From G965261055 sp965261055 [NCBI: Fibrobacteria bacterium] (GTDB taxonomy: Bacteria; Fibrobacterota; Fibrobacteria; UBA11236), in NCBI GenBank assembly GCA_965261055.1, contig OZ253440.1, positions 1,178,001-1,242,000 on the forward strand: a DNA stretch of 64,000 nt. Reading direction: 5' to 3'. Each line of letters starts with the position of its first letter. The stretch's first letter is position 1. Shown here one piece after another: positions 1 to 8,300 of the stretch. Below the pieces are notes generated by a model. The model was given only the letters and a program-made list of their open reading frames with translations, had not been told where the DNA came from and did not search any database. Made by a program: the position numbers and the translations under genes.

Positions 1-264
1 TGAAATAATTAGATTGAAAAGATATAGAATTCTCTAGATAAATAGGGTATTCCACTGAAAATTAGCACCTATTACACTGTCTGTACAAGATCTTTCTAAA
101 GACAATCCTAAAGAATGCCGAATAGCTGTAGAATAGTGTAGATATAGACAATTTTGTTTAACATTATTTTGTTGAATTAATGTCCAACTGCCAACATAAG
201 AAATTGGTCAAGCATTTATGAAACTCAAAGTGACCCACATCATCAAAAAACATTTTAATCTCAT
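1..264 (-). pseudogene. Decayed gene coupled to csoR, partial at window edge
   Basis: Translating the minus strand from an ATG at 264 gives a hydrophobic signal-like start (MRLKCFLMMWVTLSFINA), then an in-frame TGA at 210-208, then 57 open codons including 'YVGSWTLIQQNN', and then a TAG at 36-34. The ATG overlaps the csoR stop codon in an ATGA arrangement, so this was the translationally coupled next gene. The 'YVG.WT..Q.N...LHYS' pattern recalls a small exported protein of unknown function often found next to heavy-metal P-type ATPases and CsoR/CopZ genes; this is from memory and not searched. Two in-frame stops make it a pseudogene unless there are sequencing errors. The true 3' end lies outside the window. 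Confidence 0.5.
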
Positions 265-542
265 TTTTTAAATAGTAACACTAACTCGTCTATTTTTTCT
301 CGTACCTTCGCTTCATCTTGCTTAGCAAAAGATTGCTGTACACATTCATAAATATGTTTCTTAAGAATATTAGATTCTATAGATTTTGAAGCAAACTGAA
401 TTGCTTTAAGTTGAATCATAATATCTGGACAATATCGTCTTTCTTCAATCATTTTTTTCACTCCCTCCATTTGTCCAATGACTCGATTAATACGACTAAT
501 TTCTTCAATATGACTAGGGTGTTGATGACATGAATGTTCCAT
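261..542 (-). CDS. csoR: CsoR/RcnR-family metal-sensing repressor, copper type
   Basis: This 93-residue protein is an all-helical DUF156 family repressor that releases DNA when it binds metal or another effector. The family signature is clear in 'RINRVIGQMEGVKKMIEE' (residues 17-34). Cys38, His63 and Cys67 match the C-H-C ligand set that separates Cu(I)-binding CsoR from the nickel/cobalt RcnR and formaldehyde FrmR groups. The His/Cys-rich N-terminus (MEHSCHQHPSH) may add ligands. A perfect inverted repeat of CsoR-operator form lies about 55 bases upstream, which suggests autoregulation. The downstream coupled gene is decayed, and no copper ATPase or chaperone gene lies inside the window. Copper is the most likely effector, but this is inferred from the ligand pattern only. 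Confidence 0.85.
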   Translation of the reverse strand: MEHSCHQHPSHIEEISRINRVIGQMEGVKKMIEERRYCPDIMIQLKAIQFASKSIESNILKKHIYECVQQSFAKQDEAKVREKIDELVLLFKK

Positions 543-593
543 AAAGCTATCCAGAAGTTAAGTAACAAATAAAAAACAAAGTTTAAGCATACC

Positions 594-622
594 AAAAATA
601 TACCATATTAGGGTATATTTTT
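594..622 (-). promoter_or_regulatory. Putative CsoR operator (inverted repeat)
   Basis: There is a perfect 11-base inverted repeat, AAAAATATACC and GGTATATTTTT, separated by 7 bases. The inner 17 bases read ATACC-N7-GGTAT, the same form and length as the well-known Bacillus CsoR operator. It sits between the csoR start at 542 and the stop of the upstream minus-strand gene at 633. Because one arm ends in a T run, it could also act as a weak terminator for that upstream gene. Confidence 0.5.
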
Positions 623-632
623 CAATTTTTTC

Positions 633-1235
633 TTAAACTTTATCTTTTAAATCTTCTACAATTCCAGCTGACATCACTAATTTAGCAGCCTGATTCACAC
701 TAATATCTAAAACTTGGCATTCACTTTGTGGAACAAATAACAAAACCCCACTTGTTGGATTCGGTGTTGTAGGGATAAAAACAGCCCATAAATCTTCTTT
801 ACCCTCTAGGATTGGATGCCTTTCTTCGGTCGTCACAAACGCAATACTATAAAGGCCTTTTCTAGGGTACTCTAATAATACAACTTTTGAAAACTTATTA
901 TTGTCTTGAAAAACTGCACTTAACAGCTGCCTTAAAGTTCCATAAATCACATTAATCAATGGCATCTTTTCTATAAATTTATTCAACAAATTAACAAAAC
1001 GATGACCTACAAAATTTCCTCCTAGCGTCCCTATCAGAAAAATGAATATAAATAAAATTCCGAAGTTTACAATGGCTAATGGCTTTACACCAAAATAACC
1101 CAAAACAACATAAATATAAATAATCACATTATCATAAAGAAATTGATAAATACTTTGGCACAATAGGATTGTACCACCTATCGGTAGAGTAATCAGAACT
1201 CCTCTTAAAAAATATTTCTTTGCTAAATTTTTCAC
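633..1235 (-). CDS. DUF502 family membrane protein
   Basis: This 200-residue protein matches the DUF502 family of small integral membrane proteins. It has two hydrophobic segments near the N-terminus (about residues 10-35 and 45-75) followed by a soluble domain with 'PLINVIYGTLRQLL', 'LEYPRKG' and 'VFIPTTPNPTSGVLLFVP', which are the conserved blocks of the family. The start codon is GTG, and no better ATG exists upstream. It follows the FtsB-like gene on the same strand with a 7-base gap, so the two are probably cotranscribed. The molecular function of the family is not established. Confidence 0.85.
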   Translation of the reverse strand: MKNLAKKYFLRGVLITLPIGGTILLCQSIYQFLYDNVIIYIYVVLGYFGVKPLAIVNFGILFIFIFLIGTLGGNFVGHRFVNLLNKFIEKMPLINVIYGTLRQLLSAVFQDNNKFSKVVLLEYPRKGLYSIAFVTTEERHPILEGKEDLWAVFIPTTPNPTSGVLLFVPQSECQVLDISVNQAAKLVMSAGIVEDLKDKV

Positions 1236-1242
1236 ACTTTAA

Positions 1243-1539
1243 TCACTTTACAGTTTGCAAAATAAAGATCTTTTCATCTTTCTTTGCTACTCCCAATTTT
1301 TTTCGAAGAACACGATCGATATAAGCACTATCGTGTAAGAGTTTTTGTTCTTCACTCTTTAATTTCACAGTCTTCTCTTCCATTGCAATAATTTGATGGC
1401 TAATCTCTTTATTACTTTTTCGTAACAAGTGCAATTCTAAAAAACTTCCTTTAACAAAAAAGAGTAGGTACACATAAAAAATGGCAAGAACAATAAAGAA
1501 AATTTTATAAACCCAATGCATCTTTAACAAAAACTTCAT
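1243..1539 (-). CDS. Septum formation initiator (FtsB/DivIC-like)
   Basis: This 98-residue bitopic membrane protein has a short N-terminal cytoplasmic stretch, one transmembrane helix (about residues 10-30), and then a charged coiled-coil region (about 38-75) followed by 'RVLRKKLGVAKKDEKIF'. That layout and the R-x-LG-x-xxxxE-x-I-F end are typical of the FtsB/DivIC family, which links the FtsL-FtsQ divisome complex across the membrane. Length is normal for the family. It is the first gene of a probable two-gene unit with the DUF502 gene. Assignment to FtsB rather than another DivIC-like coiled-coil protein is not certain. Confidence 0.75.
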   Translation of the reverse strand: MKFLLKMHWVYKIFFIVLAIFYVYLLFFVKGSFLELHLLRKSNKEISHQIIAMEEKTVKLKSEEQKLLHDSAYIDRVLRKKLGVAKKDEKIFILQTVK

Positions 1540-1609
1540 ACAACATACTTCTTTAATTTTCTAGTTTCTAGTTTCCAAGATAGTAATCTTTTGTCATAAA
1601 TCTAACTAA

Positions 1610-3349
1610 ATGATCATTTTTAAAATATCTAAACATCTTTTCTTAAGCCTTTTGTTTCTTGGTTGTGCCAAAAATTTACCACCCACAGGAGGAGAAATTA
1701 ACAAACCTTTATTTTATATTAAAAAAACATCTATAATTGACTCAAGCCTAAATGTACCTAGATATGTTTCGTTTCGTTTTCAATTTAATGATTGGATTAC
1801 AAAAAAAATTCAAGACAATGACATTCTAATTATTCCTTCAATTCAGAACAAATTTAATTTATCAATTAGGTCTGATAACTTAAACATTAAGTTACGAAAT
1901 CCTTTAGTTAACAATACAACATACACACTCTCTTTTAGACAATCCTTAAAGAGCATTCGTAATCAAAATCTAATTAAGGAACAAAGTCTTGTATTTTCAA
2001 CAGGGAACCAAATTGATAAAGGAAAGATACAAGGAAAAATTAAAACAACAACACCTAGCCTCACTTACATCGGGTTGTATCCTCACGAAATTTCTAAAGA
2101 AATCGCTACAATCATTATCGCTCCAAACCAGTCAAAAAACACAGATATTCCTAATTTAAATTTAGAGAGACCATACTACACAATTCCAATTAATAAAAAT
2201 GGTAGCTTTATATACAATTCAATTAAACCAGGATTTTATTCCGTACTTGCATTTGTTGATCTTAACAAAAATCTTCGTCCAGATATTGAAACAGAACACA
2301 TTGGAGTAGGGCCTAAAAAAATATGGATTGGTGACAGTACATCTTTACTTTTTTTAAAGACAAGTAAGATCATTCAAACACCTGTTCAAATCAATACAAT
2401 CGAATGGCTTCCTTTAAAGCTTGAAAAAGGAAATACATCTAAAGGTCTTTTAAAAATTTCATTTAATCAACCTATCTTAAAAACTTCCTTTAACCCTGTT
2501 ATTCAGGACTCTATTAAAAAGCAATTAAACCACTCTCAAGTACACTGGTATGATAATAACCAAAAAGTATTTTTGACTTTGGATCAACCCATTTCAAAAG
2601 ATCAAAAATATCAAATTTACTTTGAGAAACTTTTTAGCCTATCCTATCAAAAGATAAATTCCACACAAAAAAAATTGTACTTTAAATACGACTCTCTTTT
2701 CTTTGAAAGAACTAAAACTTACACTCCCGACAATTTTGCATGGAAGCAAAATCATCTCTCTTCTCAATTTAGATATATTTTTGAATCCAATTACTATTTA
2801 TCAGACTCACTCTTTATTGAACTTAAAAAATCACTTACATCTATTGTGGATACAGTTCCTGCTCCTTTCTTTTGGAGAAAACTCAATGAATTTCATTTTG
2901 AACTTATAATTAAAAAAATACAGGAAAATAACCAAAAACTCTATTTTACTCTGTCTTCAAAAGATCTCATCAATGCAGATTCAACAAAATTAGATACTCT
3001 TGGCTTTGTAAACCTTAAAGAAAATGACAAGCAAGGCTTTGTAGAAGTACACTTACCTAAAAGTGTATTATTAAAAAATCCATTTAATTGGAAATACCAA
3101 ATTAAAGCAAAAAAAAGTAACCAAATTTTTATTGACGCAATCCCTTTAAAAAATTTACAGAACCAACTAGACACCTTAGGTCCTTTTGATGTTGACTTCT
3201 ATGATATCTCTATTTTTTACGATGACAATAACAATGGCCTTGTTAATTCAGGTTCTGTCACACCGTGGTTTCATCAAGAGACTTATATAAATATTTCTCA
3301 AAATACAGAAATCAATAACAAAACAATAGTATCCGTACAACCACAATAA
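1610..3349 (+). CDS. Outer-envelope lipoprotein with Ig-like domain (SbsA-like)
   Basis: This 579-residue protein begins with a lipoprotein signal peptide ending at the lipobox 'LFLGC' (Cys19). The 'CAKNLPPTGGE' start after the lipid Cys is characteristic of a lipoprotein family widespread in Bacteroidota and relatives. An SbsA-type Ig-like domain occupies about residues 45-135 ('SFRFQFNDWI', 'LSIRSDNLNIKLRNPLVNNT', 'TYTLSFRQSL'). The 'PGFYSVLAFVDLNKNLRPD' segment (about 208-226) resembles the calcium-binding-like D-x-N-x-N-x-x-D loops of this family, and a similar 'FYDDNNNGL' lies near the C-terminus. It lies 8 bases upstream of lptE on the same strand. Its exact function is unknown, and an envelope location is inferred from the signal. 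Confidence 0.7.
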   Translation: MIIFKISKHLFLSLLFLGCAKNLPPTGGEINKPLFYIKKTSIIDSSLNVPRYVSFRFQFNDWITKKIQDNDILIIPSIQNKFNLSIRSDNLNIKLRNPLVNNTTYTLSFRQSLKSIRNQNLIKEQSLVFSTGNQIDKGKIQGKIKTTTPSLTYIGLYPHEISKEIATIIIAPNQSKNTDIPNLNLERPYYTIPINKNGSFIYNSIKPGFYSVLAFVDLNKNLRPDIETEHIGVGPKKIWIGDSTSLLFLKTSKIIQTPVQINTIEWLPLKLEKGNTSKGLLKISFNQPILKTSFNPVIQDSIKKQLNHSQVHWYDNNQKVFLTLDQPISKDQKYQIYFEKLFSLSYQKINSTQKKLYFKYDSLFFERTKTYTPDNFAWKQNHLSSQFRYIFESNYYLSDSLFIELKKSLTSIVDTVPAPFFWRKLNEFHFELIIKKIQENNQKLYFTLSSKDLINADSTKLDTLGFVNLKENDKQGFVEVHLPKSVLLKNPFNWKYQIKAKKSNQIFIDAIPLKNLQNQLDTLGPFDVDFYDISIFYDDNNNGLVNSGSVTPWFHQETYINISQNTEINNKTIVSVQPQ

Positions 3350-3356
3350 ATAAAAT

Positions 3357-3848
3357 ATGATACAATACAAATCCCTTACCCAAATTTTACTTCTAGTATC
3401 TATTTTACTTTTTAGTTGCTATCGTTTTAACCTTTCATCAATTCCTTCCCATATTAAATCATTTAACATTAACTTATTAGAAAATAAAACAACCAAACCA
3501 TCCTTAAACCTTGAGGTTAAATCTATTGTGACAGATAGTATGCGACAAAGAAGTTCATTACTATTGACAACCACTAGAGCTCATAGTAGCCTAAATCTAA
3601 TTCTAACTTCTTACTCTAATACAGAGGATAATCTATCAGGAAATCAAATTACAAGTCGACAAATTAAAATTTCTGCAGAAGTTGCATTTATAGACAACAC
3701 AAAACAAGATACTTTATTTTATGAAAAAAACTTAATAGGATATTCTATTTATTCTATTGTCAATGGAGAAACAGAATCTGACGGTCGCAAAAAAGCCGTT
3801 GAAAATTTAGCTCAACTCGTTGTTGAGAACACAATTTTAGGATGGTAA
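3357..3848 (+). CDS. lptE: LPS assembly lipoprotein LptE-like
   Basis: This 163-residue lipoprotein has lipobox 'LLFSC' with Cys21. The layout is that of LptE in the FCB group: 'CYRFNLSSIPSHIKSFNI', then 'ENKTTKPSLNLEV' (family 'lfeNrt.ep.l...l'), and a C-terminal helix ending in 'LVVENTILGW'. LptE plugs the LptD barrel and helps place LPS at the cell surface. No lptD is in the window. The gene lies between a lipoprotein gene and dapF, and its stop overlaps the first possible dapF start. LptE sequences diverge strongly, so the call rests on layout and short blocks. Confidence 0.7.
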   Translation: MIQYKSLTQILLLVSILLFSCYRFNLSSIPSHIKSFNINLLENKTTKPSLNLEVKSIVTDSMRQRSSLLLTTTRAHSSLNLILTSYSNTEDNLSGNQITSRQIKISAEVAFIDNTKQDTLFYEKNLIGYSIYSIVNGETESDGRKKAVENLAQLVVENTILGW

Positions 3849-4681
3849 ATATGAATTTTGTTAAAATGCACGGAATCGGTAATGATTATGTATATATTGA
3901 TCGATTTAAAGAAAAAAGGTTCTTTGATTTTCCAAAATTAGCTCAAGAGATGTCTCATCGTCACTTTGGAGTAGGTTCTGATGGCTTAATTTTAATTGAA
4001 CCCCACTCAACATGCGATGCTGAAATGATCATGTACAATGCCGATGGAAGTTCTTCTGAAATGTGTGGCAATGGATTACGCTGCGTTGCTAAATACATTC
4101 ACGATCATTATTTTTTTGATAAAGATACTCTAAAAATTCAAACAAATGCAGGAATACTACAAGCAAAAGTTTTTAAATCCCCCGATCATAAAGCAGATCT
4201 AATTGAAATTGATATGGGATCACCTATTTTTGAGGGCTCTCAAATTCCAACGACTTTCAATGAAGAAAAAGTCTTTGAAAAAATCATCACAATTGATGAA
4301 AAACATTATACCTTCTATGCTCTGAGTATGGGAAATCCACACTGTGTTATCTTTGTAGATTCAGTAAAAACTTTTCCTGTTGAAAAAATAGGTCCTGTTA
4401 TCGAAAATCATCCCTTTTTTCCATCCAAAACCAATGTAGAGTTTGTTGAAATAATATCGCCTACAGAAGTTAAACAACGTACTTGGGAAAGAGGTTCTGG
4501 AGAAACATGGGCTTGTGGAACAGGAGCATCTGCAGTTGGTGTTGTCTGCTATCTCACTAAAAAAACAGAATCCAAAATTAAAGTCCACTTACTAGGCGGT
4601 ACATTAGAGATTAATTATGATTTAAAAACTGGAATTAAAATGAAAGGTCATGCCGTTGAAGTCTTTCGAGGAACATGGTAA
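3842..4681 (+). CDS. dapF: Diaminopimelate epimerase
   Basis: DapF interconverts LL- and meso-diaminopimelate, for lysine and peptidoglycan. The 279-residue protein has the expected two-lobed layout with both catalytic cysteines: Cys75 in 'NADGSSSEMCGNGLRC' and Cys225 in 'GSGETWACGTGAS'. 'MHGIGNDYVYID' is the usual N-terminus. The first ATG (3842) overlaps the end of lptE (ATGGTAA); a second in-frame ATG at 3851 (MNFVKMHG) fits the family start better, so the true start may be three codons later. Coupling to lptE is likely. Confidence 0.95.
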   Translation: MVNMNFVKMHGIGNDYVYIDRFKEKRFFDFPKLAQEMSHRHFGVGSDGLILIEPHSTCDAEMIMYNADGSSSEMCGNGLRCVAKYIHDHYFFDKDTLKIQTNAGILQAKVFKSPDHKADLIEIDMGSPIFEGSQIPTTFNEEKVFEKIITIDEKHYTFYALSMGNPHCVIFVDSVKTFPVEKIGPVIENHPFFPSKTNVEFVEIISPTEVKQRTWERGSGETWACGTGASAVGVVCYLTKKTESKIKVHLLGGTLEINYDLKTGIKMKGHAVEVFRGTW

Positions 4682-4716
4682 ACCCATTTTACTAATCGTA
4701 TAAACTTTCCACTGTT

Positions 4717-5436
4717 TTACTTTTTAGAATATTCTTTAAAAGCTTTTAAAATCTCTTTCCTTAAATTCAGAACAGGTTGTACAAAACCTGGAATTTTAGC
4801 AGTTAATCCTAGTAAGTCGTGAGCAACTAAAACTTGGCCATTAGTACCTACTCCACAACTAATTCCAATAGTAGGAATTAACAAAGCTTCAGTAATCTTA
4901 ATTGCAATATTGTCTTTTATATGTTCTAGAACCAAACTATAAGCACCTTCTTTTTCCAATTTCTTAGCCTGTTCTAAGAGAGTTTGGTACTCAATCTCAC
5001 CTAATTTCTGGTAGGATGTTGCTGTCTGAGGAAGTATACCTAAATGACCCATCACTGGAACACCATTTTGTACCAAATGCTTTATTAACTTAGGTCTAAA
5101 ACCCTCTATCTTTACCGAATGTGCACCTAATTCCATAAAAGCCTTAGCATTTAACAAGGCATCTTCTTTTGTCTCATATGAGTTAAAAGGCATATCTGCC
5201 ACTGTATGCGTATTCCGAGCACCTCGACTAACCGCTGATACAAATATTTTCATAATATCTATACCCACTTCTGTAGTTTTCTCTAGACCTAAAATTACAT
5301 TCGCAAGAGAATCTCCTACTAAAATTAAATCAATGTTAGATTCCTCTGCTAATGAAGAGAAGCAACTATCATAGATGCTCAACATAGATATAAAAGAAGT
5401 CTTTGTGTTTTTAATTTGAACCGCTGTTTTCATCAA
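4717..5436 (-). CDS. panB: 3-methyl-2-oxobutanoate hydroxymethyltransferase (PanB)
   Basis: PanB transfers a hydroxymethyl group from methylene-tetrahydrofolate to alpha-ketoisovalerate, the first committed step to pantothenate and CoA. The protein shows the family blocks in order: 'ILVGDSLANVILG' with the metal-binding Asp, 'VADMPFNSYET', 'AHSVKIEGF', 'PVMGHLGILPQ', 'SLVLEHI' with the catalytic Glu, and 'IPTIGISCGVGTNGQVLVAHD'-type sequence split over 190-215. At 239 residues it is somewhat short for the family (about 260-280). Its start overlaps the recO stop by 4 bases (ATGA), so the two are translationally coupled. It converges with dapF across a 35-base gap. Confidence 0.93.
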   Translation of the reverse strand: MMKTAVQIKNTKTSFISMLSIYDSCFSSLAEESNIDLILVGDSLANVILGLEKTTEVGIDIMKIFVSAVSRGARNTHTVADMPFNSYETKEDALLNAKAFMELGAHSVKIEGFRPKLIKHLVQNGVPVMGHLGILPQTATSYQKLGEIEYQTLLEQAKKLEKEGAYSLVLEHIKDNIAIKITEALLIPTIGISCGVGTNGQVLVAHDLLGLTAKIPGFVQPVLNLRKEILKAFKEYSKK

Positions 5437-6191
5437 TAATGTACCGTATCTCTATAAGTTTCCAATGAACGAATATAAATTCCTGTTTCGGTTTTATAAT
5501 TTAAAAAATTTATTAGAAATTGCTCTAAAAAAAGTCCTTTACTCAACGAACAATATACGAAATTAAAATTTTTATTCTTCAATTTTCGCAAAGTTAAAAT
5601 ATCTAAAATAGATAATCTTTCAAATTTAAACTGCCCTTTGGTTTGATAAAAACAATCTGAACACATGATTCCCCCTGCTTCAAATACGAAAAGGGAATTT
5701 TTCCAAGATTTATCTTGACATTGCGTACAAAAGTCAAGTTGTGGAGAGAAACCCAGAAAATTCAAGAAACCCAGTAAAAAATCACATAAAATCATAGGAA
5801 GATTGTGTATTTTAATTTTAGGTAGATTAATTGTCTCTAAAGTTTCTAATAAATAATAAAACAAAGATGGAGATTTTTCTAATTCCTGTAAATAGCGTAA
5901 ATATATTTCCAAAATAACATTGGCTAATGCTTGACGCGAGAAATTTTCCTTGATATTTCTATATTCAGTTTCAATATAAACTTGATTTAAATTTTGTATT
6001 TTTTTCTTAGCAGAAAAATTAAAATTAATCTGATATAAATTAAAATAATCTAACTTATTTGTAGATTTTAAGCACTTACTTCCCTTAAGGATAAGGGTAA
6101 TTCTTCCAAACTCTGAATCAAAACCCTTCGCAATAATTGATGAGTCTGAAAAAGGAAATTTTTGTAAAAGAAAAAAAAAGGATGAGTTCAA
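5433..6191 (-). CDS. recO: DNA repair protein RecO
   Basis: RecO works with RecF/RecR to load RecA on SSB-coated gaps. The 252-residue protein has the RecO N-terminal OB-fold ('PFSDSSIIAKGFDSEFGRITLILKG', residues 13-37) and a C-terminal helical part with a four-Cys zinc motif ('CTQC' and 'CSDC'), normal for bacterial RecO. It follows the zinc-ribbon gene by a few bases and overlaps panB by 4 bases, so it lies in a minus-strand run with pth and rplY. Confidence 0.88.
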   Translation of the reverse strand: MNSSFFFLLQKFPFSDSSIIAKGFDSEFGRITLILKGSKCLKSTNKLDYFNLYQINFNFSAKKKIQNLNQVYIETEYRNIKENFSRQALANVILEIYLRYLQELEKSPSLFYYLLETLETINLPKIKIHNLPMILCDFLLGFLNFLGFSPQLDFCTQCQDKSWKNSLFVFEAGGIMCSDCFYQTKGQFKFERLSILDILTLRKLKNKNFNFVYCSLSKGLFLEQFLINFLNYKTETGIYIRSLETYRDTVHY

Positions 6192-6195
6192 AAAC

Positions 6196-6942
6196 TTATG
6201 AAAGCTGATCTACTGGATCTTTTTTAGGCTCTTTCCATATTAAAATATTACCACAAGTTTCACATAGACAAATTTCATCTTGTTTGGCAACGAGTGTAAG
6301 TCTTTGTGGAGCCTGCATTCTTTGACAAACGTCACAAAACTGCTCTTCCCAATTTACAAAAGAAAGAACATAAGGATTTTTAGATTTTTTTACAATACGA
6401 CAATACAAACCAAATAGCTTAGCTACTCCTCCCTCTTTCTGACATAGATCTGCTTTATCTTGCATTTGCTTAATACGATCTTCTAATCCTGAAAGTTCCG
6501 TGTTAAGTTCATCTAATAAAGGTTTGTTCTTTACCTTCACTTCTTCTAAAGAAACTTCTAATTCTTCTTTATCTTTTTCAAAAGATTCTATTAAGCTTCT
6601 AAAATGTAAAACATTAGCTTTATTGTCTTCAATTGTTTTTCGATGTACTGCCATTTCTTTATGAATAGCATCATATTCTCGATTGGTAGAAATATTTCCA
6701 AGACGCTCTTCATCTCTAATTACAGCCACTTCTGAGTCTTCTAAACCTACTGTATTACCTTCTATTTCTTTCTGAGATTGAGCTATAGACTCAACCACAG
6801 CATTAAATGCTTTCTGTTTAACGGATATTTCTGTATTTAATTCTTTAATACGAAGAGGAATACTAGAGTTTGCTCTTCTAAGCTCAAACATTTCTATATC
6901 CAATTTATTCAGCTCTATCAAGGCATCAAAGTCAGTTTTCAT
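6196..6942 (-). CDS. C4-type zinc-ribbon coiled-coil protein (DUF164/CT398 type)
   Basis: This 248-residue protein has a long antiparallel coiled coil (about residues 1-175, rich in E, K, L and Q) followed by a C-terminal zinc ribbon with 'CDVCQRM' and 'CLCETCGNIL'. This is the layout of the DUF164 family, whose Chlamydia and Helicobacter members (CT398, HP0958/FlgZ) have been linked to sigma-54 and flagellar or secretion components. No flagellar genes are visible here, so the role in this organism is open. It lies between pth and recO in the same-strand gene run. Confidence 0.8.
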   Translation of the reverse strand: MKTDFDALIELNKLDIEMFELRRANSSIPLRIKELNTEISVKQKAFNAVVESIAQSQKEIEGNTVGLEDSEVAVIRDEERLGNISTNREYDAIHKEMAVHRKTIEDNKANVLHFRSLIESFEKDKEELEVSLEEVKVKNKPLLDELNTELSGLEDRIKQMQDKADLCQKEGGVAKLFGLYCRIVKKSKNPYVLSFVNWEEQFCDVCQRMQAPQRLTLVAKQDEICLCETCGNILIWKEPKKDPVDQLS

Positions 6943-6963
6943 TAAGTCCTTTCGTTATATATT

Positions 6964-7554
6964 TTACTCTAATATAGCTTTATTAAGGGAATATTTAAAC
7001 TCACTTTTAGAGTTATATTTTTGTATAGCCTTTTCCCAATTTTCGGAAAATCCAGTTTCCGCAATCTCTTGTGTTTTTTCAAATAGTCCACCAATATAAT
7101 CCATTTCCTCTTGAGTAAATTTTCTTAAAACCCAATTAGATAAATTCCATTCAGAAGGACACCTCCCTATTCCAATACGCAAGCGAGGAAAATTTTGACC
7201 ACAACAATCTATAATACTCTTTAAACCATTATGTCCTCCAGCACTACCTCCAAAACGAATACGCACTTCCCCAAAAGGTAAATTAACATCATCTACAATG
7301 ACTAAAACCTGTGATAATTTTTTTTTATAGAAAGACAATACAGAAAGAAGCACTTCTCCCGTTAAATTTACGAAAGTTTGTGGCTTAACCAATAAATAAT
7401 CCTGACCAAGGAAAAATGTCTTTTGAATTAAAGATTTCCCGTGTTTTTTCCAAGAACCTTGAGCTAATAAAGCATCTAAAAAAAGAAAGCCTACATTGTG
7501 AGCTGTTTGATGATACTTAAGACCGGGGTTACCTATCCCTAAAATCACTCTCAA
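6964..7554 (-). CDS. pth: Peptidyl-tRNA hydrolase
   Basis: Pth recycles peptidyl-tRNAs released from stalled ribosomes. The 196-residue protein has the whole family pattern: 'LGIGNPGLKYHQTAHNVG' with catalytic His19, 'LVKPQTFVNLTGE', 'VIVDDVNLPFGEVRIR' with the conserved Asp, and 'GGSAGGHNGLKSII'. Length is normal. The stop of rplY lies 3 bases upstream, giving the rplY-pth pair that is common in bacteria. Confidence 0.96.
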   Translation of the reverse strand: MRVILGIGNPGLKYHQTAHNVGFLFLDALLAQGSWKKHGKSLIQKTFFLGQDYLLVKPQTFVNLTGEVLLSVLSFYKKKLSQVLVIVDDVNLPFGEVRIRFGGSAGGHNGLKSIIDCCGQNFPRLRIGIGRCPSEWNLSNWVLRKFTQEEMDYIGGLFEKTQEIAETGFSENWEKAIQKYNSKSEFKYSLNKAILE

Positions 7555-7557
7555 AAA

Positions 7558-8157
7558 TTATTCTCCAGCTTCTTCTGTATTGACCTCTGACATCTCTTCT
7601 TCCTGCTGACCACGACTTTTTGACACACCATACAAAGAAACCTTACCCGGAGTCACAAAGGTCCCGTTTTCAAACGACAAATCTCTAACATAAAATACAT
7701 CCTCAGCATTAAGATCAGAAATATCTTGCTTGAAAGATTCTGGTATTAAAGAAGCTAAACAACGCAATTTTACGAAACGCTTCATAACTGTAAACTGACC
7801 ACCTTGGTTTTTAACACCACAAGGCGTTCCATAATACTCTATTGGAACTTTGACGGTCACTGGTTGTTTGTCATCAACTCTTAAGAAGTCAATATGAATA
7901 ACTTGACTTCTCTTGATAGGATGATAAACATACTCTTTGACAATGACTTGCTCAACTTTACCATCAACACTAAGATCCAGTATTGTATTTTTATTTTTGA
8001 GTTTTAAATATTTACGCAATTCTGCTTCCTCTATTTTAACGGAAACAGAATCTTTTTTCAAACCATATAAGATAGCGGGAATAAATTTAGCATCTCTTTG
8101 CTTACGCAAATCACCCTGTGTAGAAATTTCTCTGTTAGTGACAATTAATGTTGACAT
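7558..8157 (-). CDS. rplY: 50S ribosomal protein L25 (CTC/TL5 form)
   Basis: bL25 binds 5S rRNA. The 199-residue protein is the long CTC form, with an N-terminal L25 domain (about residues 1-95; 'RKQRDAKFIPAILYG', 'HVDF'-type strand 'VIHIDFLRVD') followed by the TL5 beta domain (about 100-180; 'VKVPIEYYGTPCGVKNQGG'). The C-terminal tail is acidic (EEEMSEVNTEEAGE), as usual for the long form. It heads the rplY-pth pair and lies just downstream of tRNA-Gln on the same strand. Confidence 0.95.
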   Translation of the reverse strand: MSTLIVTNREISTQGDLRKQRDAKFIPAILYGLKKDSVSVKIEEAELRKYLKLKNKNTILDLSVDGKVEQVIVKEYVYHPIKRSQVIHIDFLRVDDKQPVTVKVPIEYYGTPCGVKNQGGQFTVMKRFVKLRCLASLIPESFKQDISDLNAEDVFYVRDLSFENGTFVTPGKVSLYGVSKSRGQQEEEMSEVNTEEAGE

Positions 8158-8189
8158 AAGACCTACTTAAATAAAAAGTTAAATATTGA

Positions 8190-8261
8190 CTGGGGTAGCT
8201 GGATTCGAACCAACGCATGACGGCACCAAAAGCCGTTGTCTTACCGCTTGACGATACCCCA
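8190..8261 (-). tRNA. tRNA-Gln (anticodon UUG)
   Basis: Read on the minus strand, the 72 bases fold into a full cloverleaf. The acceptor stem pairs TGGGGTA with TACCCCA and has discriminator G. The anticodon arm is ACGGC-TTTTGGT-GCCGT, giving anticodon TTG (reads CAA/CAG, Gln). The T arm contains GGTTCGAATCC. A U1-A72 end and G73 are glutamine identity elements. CCA is not encoded. It lies between ispE and rplY, all on the minus strand. Confidence 0.97.
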
Positions 8262-8300
8262 CCAATAGGCAAAGAAATGTATTAAGTTTTTTTCTCGTTT

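Noticed and set aside
1-264. Stop-codon reassignment (TGA as Trp) to explain the interrupted gene
   Set aside because: The same frame also has a TAG, and csoR ends normally at a TGA, so decay is simpler.
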